Source: Chloroflexota bacterium | GTDB lineage: Bacteria > Chloroflexota > Anaerolineae > Aggregatilineales > Phototrophicaceae | Direction: 5' to 3' | Assembly (NCBI GenBank): GCA_003242205.1 | Contig: QGUR01000120.1 | Location: forward strand, 1-12,383 | Length of the DNA: 12,383 nucleotides | Shown here: positions 7,277 to 12,383 of the stretch, piece after piece | Layout of the letters: the number at the start of each line of letters is the position of its first letter | Numbering within the stretch: position 1 is the first letter of the stretch | Made by a program: the position numbers and the translations under genes | The notes under the pieces: model-generated | What the model was told of the DNA's origin: nothing | The model's database searches: none | Seen by the model: only the letters and a program-made list of their open reading frames with translations

Positions 7277-7294
7277 TTGTACCCACAGGTACAA
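7277..7294. promoter_or_regulatory. Perfect 18-bp dyad at suf transcript start, candidate operator
   Basis: TTGTACC (7277-7283), a 4-base CCAC-type spacer at 7284-7287, and GGTACAA (7288-7294) form a perfect 7-4-7 inverted repeat. It covers about +3 to +20 of the predicted sufC transcript, where a bound repressor would block initiation. It does not match the SufR or IscR sites I know. The size and outer TTGT/ACAA resemble the Rex layout (TTGTGAA-N4-TTCACAA), but the inner bases differ. Confidence 0.6.
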
Positions 7295-7303
7295 ACATCC
7301 GTT

Positions 7304-7332
7304 AGTATAGCAGCCGCTCCGGTGGGTGTCAA
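7304..7332 (-). promoter_or_regulatory. Sigma-70 promoter of the suf operon
   Basis: On the minus strand a perfect TTGACA (7332-7327) and TATACT (7309-7304) are separated by exactly 17 bases. An A/T-rich stretch just upstream (7333-7341) could act as an UP element. This is one of the two strongest promoters in the window, as expected for an operon that is held down by a repressor. Confidence 0.88.
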
Positions 7333-7358
7333 TATTTTTATGATATTCGCTATAAAAA

Positions 7359-7387
7359 TTGACGCGCTTTGTCGGCTATGCTACCAT
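7359..7387 (+). promoter_or_regulatory. Divergent promoter for the sufT-like gene
   Basis: TTGACG (7359-7364) and TACCAT (7382-7387) are 17 bases apart, matching five and four of six consensus bases. Transcription would start near 7394, before the ATG at 7431. The -35 box and its A/T-rich upstream flank mirror those of the suf promoter; the two -35 boxes lie 26 bases apart. Confidence 0.6.
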
Positions 7388-7430
7388 GGGCGTGGAATCG
7401 GACGAACAATACAGGCAGGGAACAGGCCGC

Positions 7431-7739
7431 ATGACCGATCAGGTACAGAACAGGGAAGAGAGCCTTCGTGAAGCCCTTCGCGTCGTCATTGACCCCGAAA
7501 TCGGTATGAACGTCGTCGAGCTGGGGCTGATACGGGGCATCGAGATTCACGAGGATCGCGCCCATATCACAATGATCATGACCACACCGTTCTGTCCCTA
7601 CGCGCCACAGCTTCTGGAACAGGTGCGCCGTACCGCGCAGGAATTTCTTAACCTGCCCACGACCATTGAGATGGGGCTCGAAATGTGGGACCCGTCGATG
7701 ATGGAAGATGGCGCCGCGGACGACTGGGGCCTATTCTAA
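7431..7739 (+). CDS. sufT: SufT-like DUF59/MIP18 family protein
   Basis: This 102-residue protein is a single DUF59 domain. It shows the family signature DPEIGMNVVELGLI (21-34), the conserved cysteine C55 in TTPFCPYAPQLLEQV, and a WDP motif near residue 86. DUF59 proteins, including SufT, act in iron-sulfur protein maturation. Other members of the fold work in phenylacetate ring hydroxylation (PaaD), but no paa genes are nearby, whereas suf genes are adjacent. The ATG at 7431 is preferred over the ATG at 7386 and a TTG at 7359, because both of those lie at or upstream of the predicted transcript start. The ribosome binding site is weak (ACAGG, 4 bases before). It is transcribed away from the suf operon and probably co-regulated through the shared gap. 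Confidence 0.85.
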   Translation: MTDQVQNREESLREALRVVIDPEIGMNVVELGLIRGIEIHEDRAHITMIMTTPFCPYAPQLLEQVRRTAQEFLNLPTTIEMGLEMWDPSMMEDGAADDWGLF

Positions 7740-7808
7740 ACCTTCCGGAGCGGGCCGTCGAGCATGATTGCCGGCGGCTGTGCGCGTATCTTCAAACGGC
7801 GACAGCGC

Positions 7809-7844
7809 AACAGCGGGGCCTCCGCTTGAGATAGCCCCGCTGTT
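7809..7844. terminator. Bidirectional terminator-like hairpin between convergent genes
   Basis: Arms 7809-7819 and 7834-7844 form a perfect 11-bp GC-rich stem (AACAGCGGGGC with GCCCCGCTGTT) and a 14-base loop. It lies between the sufT-like gene and the end of the convergent M23 gene. The T run is short on either strand (TTT then CCCATTT on the plus strand), so termination may be weak. Confidence 0.6.
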
Positions 7845-7879
7845 TCCCATTTCCACACTTTTCCAGGCGAACGCCGGCC

Positions 7880-9997
7880 TCAGCGATGTTTGGGCCGGTT
7901 GTTCATGATCCACTCGCGCGGGTCGATGTAGTTGCTGAACATGGCGTCGTAGTTCTTGCCCGGCCAGTGGTTGGGTGTCGTCTCGAGAATCGTCGTGGGG
8001 CTAAGGTCGAAATGCAGGTGGTAGGCGTAGACGCCGAACGCATTGCCGACCTTTGCTATCTGTTGACCCCGTGTGACGCGCTGCCCGACCTGCACCACCA
8101 TGTCCTCGACATGCGCATAGCGCCCATAGAGAACGAGGCCGCCCGGCTCCAGCGGGTCGTGGCGAATGATGATGACATTGCCCCAGACCGGCAAACGGGC
8201 GGCAAACGTCACAACGCCGCTGGCGGCCGCGTAAACCGGCGCATGTGCGTCGGCGTCTCGCGGCAGGTTGAGGTCCGCCCCGGTGTGATAGGCCTCCGAT
8301 GGCGTGCCGATGAAATACAGCTTGCCGAAGGGGCTGGCGTCATACCATTTACCCGGCCAGACGTCGTCGCTGCGCCGCTCTTCCAGCGTGCCGATTGGCG
8401 GATCAAATCCATCGGCTAAATGGCCATCGGACGGGCCGCCGGGCGCGACCACTCGCCGCCAGCGAATAGCGTCAAACGCAATTTCGCGTCCCGTTTCTCC
8501 GGTCAGGTCGTTGAGGAAGATCGTGCCGGCATTGATAGCGTCCTTGTCGATCTCGAAAACACCGAGCTTCACCCACGTGTTCCGGTTAGCTTCCTGATTG
8601 ATCGGCACGATCAATTCACTGCTCGCGCCTTTGACGCCGTGGATCTTGAAGCGGGCGTTCCGCGTCGTCGCATGGCGCGCCGGCACAAACGTCGCAATTT
8701 CATACTGTCCCGATTCGCTGATCGGGTTGTACCAGCGGATCGCCACCTTGCTCGTTTGCGCTTCCGTGGGCTTGTAGTACACGGTCCAGCCCCACGTGCC
8801 CTGAAAGGTGGATAGTTCCTGCTTGTCGGTGTGAACCCAGACGCTGAAGCCCGGATCTCCGGGCCGGACGACCACCTCGTCGGTGTATTGTTCCTCAGGC
8901 GGCGCTGTTGGCGGAACCGTTGGCGGCGTGCTGATCTCAATTGGCTGGTTGATGGCCCCGAACTGCGCCGGGCCGATGACGCCGAGCCGCCACCAGCTTA
9001 CACCGGGAGCGCCATGCTTCTTCGTGGCAAGCGTGTGCGCTTCACGCATTTCATTCACGTTGGAATCGCCCTGAAGCGCCGGGATGATGGGCCGGCCATA
9101 TCCACCCCAGACCCGGAACGTTTCTTCGAGCACTTCTTCCGGTGTGCGCCGGAAGGTCGTCCAGTAGTCCTGTGGGTGAATGCTGTTGATGAAGGGATAC
9201 CATTCCAGCGGATAAATGCCCTCGTAATGACGCGGTCTGGGATCGACCGTCATGCCGAGGTGAAACGTCCCGGGAATGGCGCGGCGAATCCGCAGCATGA
9301 AGGGACGGATGCCTTCTTTGCCGCCGAGCCAGAAACCATCATAGGGTTCCACATCCAGAATCATGGATTTGACGCCGGGCCGCAGACACGCCTGTATGAT
9401 GAGGTCGGTTTCGCGGACGAGGTCCGCCCCTCTTGGCACGCACCAGGCGTGAAATTCAAGGCCATACTTCTGTAGCGTAGACACCCAGCGGTCAATGCTG
9501 GCCGGGCCGTCGATGGCGAGGCTGCGTTTGCTGTCCCAGTAACCCATCCACTGCGCGCCGGTCGAAGGCGTATAGTCGCTCGTTTTGACGAAGACCGACG
9601 TCACATGAGGAGCGTATTTTTTGATATTCTGACAGACTTCCTCGATGCTGTTTTCGGCGATTGAATCGCCACGCCAGTGCCAGATGGCGACCTTATTATC
9701 ATACGGCGTAGCGATCCAGGGCTGATTGGGCGGTGAAACCGGCAGATCATCAAAAGTGACGACCGATGTCGACCCCCAGCCTGCGTTGCCATACTGCTCG
9801 ATCCATATCCAGCCGTCGGCTCGTTTGGTCGCGGGATAGTAGGTCACAACCGAATGATTACGAATATCGCCAATGTCTTCGTAATGTGTGCCAGGGCCAG
9901 CGCGAAGATTCATGTACGTCGCTTTAGTGCGCGCTAGGGCAACTCTCGGCGTACCGGCGGGCGTCGGTTTTGGGACAGGAGGCGGGTAGTTGGTCAT
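7880..9997 (-). CDS. Multidomain cell-wall-type protein: SH3b, TIM barrel, golvesin-like domain, M23 metallopeptidase
   Basis: This 705-residue protein has four regions. Residues 27-80 resemble a bacterial SH3 domain (MNLRAGPGTHYEDIGDI). Residues 100-350 look like a glycoside-hydrolase-type TIM barrel with ILDVEPYDGFW (D215 and E217 as possible acidic pair). After a PPTVPPTAPP linker, residues 370-516 resemble a golvesin-like beta domain ending in IAFDAIRWRRV. Residues 565-670 are a LytM/M23 peptidase with zinc-site HTGADL (H571, D575), YAH (H629) and HLHFD (H660, H662), all intact. M23 enzymes cut peptide cross-links in peptidoglycan or similar substrates. The ATG at 9997 has GGAG 6 bases upstream. 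The proline-rich N-terminus has no hydrophobic signal peptide, so the export route is unclear. A phage-lysin origin is possible, but there are no phage genes nearby. Confidence 0.85.
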   Translation of the reverse strand: MTNYPPPVPKPTPAGTPRVALARTKATYMNLRAGPGTHYEDIGDIRNHSVVTYYPATKRADGWIWIEQYGNAGWGSTSVVTFDDLPVSPPNQPWIATPYDNKVAIWHWRGDSIAENSIEEVCQNIKKYAPHVTSVFVKTSDYTPSTGAQWMGYWDSKRSLAIDGPASIDRWVSTLQKYGLEFHAWCVPRGADLVRETDLIIQACLRPGVKSMILDVEPYDGFWLGGKEGIRPFMLRIRRAIPGTFHLGMTVDPRPRHYEGIYPLEWYPFINSIHPQDYWTTFRRTPEEVLEETFRVWGGYGRPIIPALQGDSNVNEMREAHTLATKKHGAPGVSWWRLGVIGPAQFGAINQPIEISTPPTVPPTAPPEEQYTDEVVVRPGDPGFSVWVHTDKQELSTFQGTWGWTVYYKPTEAQTSKVAIRWYNPISESGQYEIATFVPARHATTRNARFKIHGVKGASSELIVPINQEANRNTWVKLGVFEIDKDAINAGTIFLNDLTGETGREIAFDAIRWRRVVAPGGPSDGHLADGFDPPIGTLEERRSDDVWPGKWYDASPFGKLYFIGTPSEAYHTGADLNLPRDADAHAPVYAAASGVVTFAARLPVWGNVIIIRHDPLEPGGLVLYGRYAHVEDMVVQVGQRVTRGQQIAKVGNAFGVYAYHLHFDLSPTTILETTPNHWPGKNYDAMFSNYIDPREWIMNNRPKHR

Positions 9998-10115
9998 TCG
10001 CGACTCCACAATGAGGACGCCAGGATGGAAAGGTATATTTTCAGTAAGTAAATAATAACATTAGCGCAACGAATTAACACTGGCAATCCGTCAATACTTT
10101 GCAAACACTCGCTGC

Positions 10116-10538
10116 TCAATACTTTCCTGTCCGACCGCCTTGCCAGCCAACCGGATGCAGTGCCCGATCGAGCTGCGCCCATAGCCGCCGCGCATCTGCA
10201 TCGTCCAACCGGATGGTCCACGTAAAGACGTCGCTAGCGCCAAGTATGTAGAGCAGGCCATCTTCACGTCGCTCGAGGGTGACGTGCGTCGTGATCCCCG
10301 GTTCATCAATTGGAGACAGCGGCGCGGTCGCGACGAGCGCCGTCATACGCCTGGCCTGTTCGGGAAACAGGTGTCTGGTCAGGTGAAACCAGAGCATGCG
10401 GGTAGCGCCATACGTCAGGACGCAGCTAAACGCCCGCGCGTTCTCCGTACCTCCGTCGAGTATGACCGCGTGATCCGAGGGCTTTACTTCCACTGAAAAC
10501 TCTCGCGTCACGCCGTGGGCATCAATTTGCTGTGACAT
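10116..10538 (-). CDS. Hypothetical protein downstream of selD
   Basis: I do not recognise this 140-residue protein. It has no signal peptide or membrane segment and no cofactor motif. It looks like a small mixed alpha/beta protein: alternating beta-like stretches (EFSVEVK, HAVILDG, ITTHVTLERR, LLYILGASDVFTWTIRL) are followed by a C-terminal helix (DDADARRLWAQLDRAL). The gene follows the selD stop after 21 bases on the same strand, so it is probably co-transcribed, but a link to selenium is only suggested by position. The ribosome binding site is weak. Base use resembles its neighbours, and the antisense frame is shorter, which supports this strand as the coding one. Confidence 0.65.
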   Translation of the reverse strand: MSQQIDAHGVTREFSVEVKPSDHAVILDGGTENARAFSCVLTYGATRMLWFHLTRHLFPEQARRMTALVATAPLSPIDEPGITTHVTLERREDGLLYILGASDVFTWTIRLDDADARRLWAQLDRALHPVGWQGGRTGKY

Positions 10539-10559
10539 ACGTGTTTCTTCAAAGCCCTT

Positions 10560-11606
10560 CTAACGCGTGATATGAATCGACCCGGAGCCGGGTATCACTT
10601 CACCGATAATGGCGGCCTGTTCGCCACTGGCTTCCAGCGCCTCGACCAGTCCGTGCGCGGCATCTGGCGGCAGCGCCATAAGCAACCCGCCGGATGTCTG
10701 TGGGTCGTAGAGTAGATTCAATTCCCATTCCTCAAGCGCAGTTGAGGACTGCACCCACGGCGCAAAATAAGCGCGATTGCGGGCGGTTCCGCCGGGAACC
10801 ATGCCGCGCTGCGCGTAATCCACGGCTCCGGGCAGCCAGCGCAGGCTCGAAAGCGACAGGCGTAGATCGACCTGGCTGAGATGGGCCATCTCGTGGCCAT
10901 GGCCGATCAGGCTATAACCCGTAATATCGGTCAGCGCGTGCGCGCCGAACAACCGCGCCTGCCGGGAGGCTTCCCGGTTAAGGCGCAGCATGCTGGCAAT
11001 CGCCGCGTCTACGTGTGCTGCGTCCGCCGCTTCACGTTTCAGCGCGGTCGTGACGACGCCGCTGCCGAGCGGCTTGGTCAACACGAGGACGTCACCCGCC
11101 TTCGCGCCGCCTTTGGTCATCATCGCCTGTGGATCGACCGTGCCGGTCACGGCTAGCCCGTATTTCGGCTCACGGTCGCTGACCGAATGCCCTCCGGCGA
11201 TGACCGCACCTGCTTCGCGGACTTTTTCAGCGCCGCCGCGCAGAATCTCCGTCAGGATGCTCATGTCCAGCCCGTCCGGAAAGGCGACCAGATTGATGGC
11301 GAACAGCGGCTCGCCGCCCATCGCATAAATGTCGCTCAGCGCGTTGGCAGCAGCGATGGCGCCGAAGGCATACGGATCGTCCACAACCGGCGGGAAAAAA
11401 TCGACCGTGGACACAATGGCACGATCCGGCGTCAGGGAATAAACAGCCGCATCGTCGGGCGCGAGCAGGCCGACGAGAAGTTGCGGATAATCTTCGGTTG
11501 GAAAGAGATTGGCTAAGGGGCGCAGAACCTGCGCCAGGTCTCCAGGACCGAGCTTAGCCGCTCAACCTGCGCAAGCTGCCAGGGATGTCAGACGAATGTC
11601 TGCCAT
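10560..11606 (-). CDS. selD: Selenophosphate synthetase SelD, itself a selenoprotein (in-frame TGA = Sec15)
   Basis: SelD makes selenophosphate from selenide and ATP for selenocysteine and selenouridine synthesis. The frame begins at the ATG at 11606, with AGGAGG five bases upstream, and reads through a TGA at 11564-11562 to give 348 residues, the normal SelD length. The TGA is codon 15 in SLAACAG-U-AAKLGPGDL, aligned with the catalytic Cys17 of E. coli SelD and three residues before the conserved K18. Other SelD motifs are intact: PDDAAVY (50-56), TVDFFPPVVDDPY (67-79), GGHS (138-141), DITGYSLIGHGHEMA (227-241) and DPQTSGG (301-307). Standard gene calling would start at a GTG at 11414 and lose 64 residues including the active site. 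Reading requires selA, selB and selC elsewhere in the genome. Confidence 0.95.
11533..11553 (-). promoter_or_regulatory. Candidate bacterial SECIS stem-loop after the selD TGA
   Basis: Eight bases after the TGA, GCUCGGUC pairs with GACCUGGC (one U-G wobble and one mismatch) around a CUGGA loop that holds two guanines. The apical loop starts 16 bases after the TGA, within the usual distance for bacterial SECIS. The guanines are third and fourth in the loop rather than first or second, so the fit is not perfect. Confidence 0.55.
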
Positions 11607-11641
11607 GGCTGCCTCCTCTCACGCCAGCGGACGATGTGTCA

Positions 11642-11669
11642 ACTATAGCGCATCGCTAGATGATCACAA
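11642..11669 (-). promoter_or_regulatory. Possible promoter for selD
   Basis: On the minus strand TTGTGA (11669-11664) and TATAGT (11647-11642) are 16 bases apart, with four and five of six consensus matches. Transcription would start near 11635, about 29 bases before the selD ATG. Confidence 0.45.
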
Positions 11670-11710
11670 CGGACTACGGTACTGATTTCAGGCGAAGGGC
11701 AGCCTCAGCC

Positions 11711-11739
11711 TTGCCAGTGTCCGGCGTGTCAGGTATACT
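11711..11739 (+). promoter_or_regulatory. Promoter of tRNA-Pro
   Basis: TTGCCA (11711-11716) and TATACT (11734-11739) are 17 bases apart. The predicted start near 11746 gives a leader of about 8 bases before the mature tRNA, which is typical for a single tRNA unit. Confidence 0.75.
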
Positions 11740-11753
11740 TTTCTTGAGCACTT

Positions 11754-11827
11754 CGGGGTGTGGCGCAGCCTGGTAGCGCGCTTGCATGGGGTGCAAGAGG
11801 TCCCGGGTTCAAATCCCGGCACCCCGA
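11754..11827 (+). tRNA. tRNA-Pro (anticodon GGG)
   Basis: All arms fold: acceptor 11754-11760 with 11820-11826 (seven perfect pairs, starting with the C-G pair typical of bacterial tRNA-Pro), D stem GCGC/GCGC, anticodon stem CTTGC/GCAAG, and T stem CCGGG/CCCGG with loop TTCAAAT. The anticodon loop ATGGGGT (11786-11792) puts GGG at 11788-11790, reading CCC and CCU. The discriminator is A11827. CCA is not encoded. The gene has its own promoter and terminator and is not part of a tRNA cluster. Confidence 0.97.
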
Positions 11828-11835
11828 CATATTCG

Positions 11836-11878
11836 AGGCTCTCAGACGTGGCTTCCCGGCTGTATCTGAGAGCCTTTT
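11836..11878 (+). terminator. Intrinsic terminator of tRNA-Pro
   Basis: Arms 11836-11846 (AGGCTCTCAGA) and 11865-11875 (TCTGAGAGCCT) form a perfect 11-bp stem with an 18-base loop, followed by a run of four T (11875-11878). It starts 9 bases after the tRNA. Confidence 0.88.
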
Positions 11879-11981
11879 GATTCTGATCCAGCGCTGTTCT
11901 CGCAGTGATTTTGCTTGCGCCATCTTCAACACAATTACCCTAACAAAACGGGGCGCTGTAGTATTCAAAAATCACAAATCG

Positions 11982-11990
11982 TGTTACACT
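11982..11990 (+). promoter_or_regulatory. Extended -10 promoter for the small membrane protein
   Basis: TG-T-TACACT is an extended -10 element with five of six matches in the hexamer. The -35 position (TATTCA, 11962-11967, 17 bases away) is weak. A start near 11997 would give a leader of about 44 bases. The rest of 11879-12040 shows no gene. Confidence 0.45.
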
Positions 11991-12040
11991 AACAAAAGTT
12001 TCACCCGCTGACGGTTCGTTGCTACGGTGGAGTCGCTTCC

Positions 12041-12319
12041 GTGCCCGGTCCCACATTGACGTTCGCCTTTATCGTCGCCACACTTTATGGAGCGCTGTTT
12101 CACCTGATCGTCGGAGGGGATGCCCGGCGGCTTGCATTGTTTCTCCTTGCCGGCTGGTTGGGATTTGCAGTCGGGCATATGCTCGGTGTAACGCTTCAGA
12201 TCGATATTCTGAATATCGGCGCTCTGCGCGTGTTTTCGGCGACGATTGGGGCGCTGATCGCGTTGATTGTGGCAGCGGCGCTGACCGCCCGCCAGCCGCG
12301 CAGACGGCTATCACGCTAA
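12041..12319 (+). CDS. Small three-helix membrane protein
   Basis: This 92-residue protein has three hydrophobic segments: about 5-24, 31-52 and 58-83, followed by a short basic tail (RQPRRRLSR). The basic tail and spacing suggest an inner-membrane protein with a cytoplasmic C-terminus. The start is a GTG with GGTGGAG 8 bases upstream; no ATG is present before residue 47. Glycine-rich helices (VGHMLGV, IGALIALIVAAALTA) suggest close packing or oligomers. I do not recognise a family or function. It is followed after 8 bases by another start codon, so the two genes are probably co-transcribed. Confidence 0.75.
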   Translation: MPGPTLTFAFIVATLYGALFHLIVGGDARRLALFLLAGWLGFAVGHMLGVTLQIDILNIGALRVFSATIGALIALIVAAALTARQPRRRLSR

Positions 12320-12327
12320 GGTTATCT

Positions 12328-12383
12328 ATGGCCCAAAATCTGCCTCCGCCATATGTGAGTTCGACACCGCAACGTCCTGAGCC
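12328..12383 (+). CDS. Start of an unidentified gene, cut by the right edge
   Basis: An ATG at 12328 opens a frame that is still open at the window end after 18 codons. AAGG lies 7 bases upstream. The visible N-terminus is proline-rich (MAQNLPPPYVSSTPQRPEP), and too short to identify. Its position 8 bases after the membrane-protein stop suggests an operon. Confidence 0.5.
   Translation, partial: MAQNLPPPYVSSTPQRPE

Noticed and set aside
10010..10115. A promoter for the M23 gene in the A/T-rich gap
   Set aside because: Several AT-rich hexamers exist, but no pair of boxes with 16-18 base spacing gave a convincing match.
10091..10125. A 10-base direct repeat TCAATACTTT at 10091-10100 and 10116-10125
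   Set aside because: Only two copies, one overlapping the stop codon of the hypothetical gene; too short to claim as a functional element.
10560..11414. A shorter selD starting at the GTG at 11414
   Set aside because: It lacks the N-terminal 64 residues including the catalytic site and has no ribosome binding site; the read-through frame from 11606 explains the whole gene.
11562..11564. selD as a pseudogene with a nonsense mutation
   Set aside because: The stop is TGA exactly at the catalytic Sec/Cys position, the flanking sequence is intact on both sides, and a hairpin follows. Recoding is the better explanation.
11637..11642. A perfect TTGACA upstream of selD on the minus strand
   Set aside because: A matching -10 box 17 bases downstream would fall on the ribosome binding site and none is present; it overlaps the better -10 box TATAGT.
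11754..11878. tRNA-Pro as an integration site of a mobile element
   Set aside because: No integrase, no direct repeat of the tRNA 3' end and no change in gene style on either side.
1..12383. CRISPR array, insertion sequence, toxin-antitoxin or defence genes
   Set aside because: No spaced repeat array, transposase, terminal inverted repeats or matching protein motifs were seen on either strand.

Overview
The window looks like bacterial chromosome of high-moderate GC with dense, short-spaced genes. Gene content suggests a Chloroflexota-type bacterium: a sufCBDSU operon ending in a Rieske ferredoxin, SufU rather than SufE, and a secreted-type SH3/TIM-barrel/M23 protein. This assignment is an inference from gene order and protein style; no marker gene fixes it. 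The organism must use selenocysteine, because its selD carries an in-frame TGA at the catalytic position.

Layout. (1) Positions 1-1297, minus strand: a SAM-dependent methyltransferase cut by the left edge, preceded by a glycerophosphodiester phosphodiesterase with its own promoter. (2) Positions 1365-7332, minus strand: one iron-sulfur assembly operon in transcript order sufC-sufB-sufD-sufS-sufU-Rieske ferredoxin. It starts from a near-consensus sigma-70 promoter with a perfect dyad at the predicted transcript start and ends in a strong intrinsic terminator. The same hairpin element sits on both sides of sufD, and the second copy is followed by a T run like a partial terminator. (3) Positions 7359-7739, plus strand: a divergent SufT-like (DUF59/MIP18) gene that shares the regulatory gap with sufC. 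(4) Positions 7809-9997: a convergent-gene hairpin and a large minus-strand protein with SH3, TIM-barrel, golvesin-like and M23 metallopeptidase regions. (5) Positions 10116-11606, minus strand: selD, read through a TGA as a 348-residue selenoprotein, followed by a small gene of unknown function. (6) Positions 11711-12383, plus strand: tRNA-Pro(GGG) with promoter and terminator, a three-helix small membrane protein, and the start of another gene.

How it works together. SufS takes sulfur from cysteine, SufU accepts it, SufBCD builds the cluster, and SufT probably helps deliver or mature clusters. The Rieske ferredoxin may supply electrons or be a client. SelD makes selenophosphate for selenocysteine synthesis; selA, selB and selC are not in the window. 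I see no mobile element, CRISPR array or defence island. The items most worth follow-up are the recoded selD, the strand-specific hairpin pair around sufD, and the mirrored suf/sufT regulatory region.
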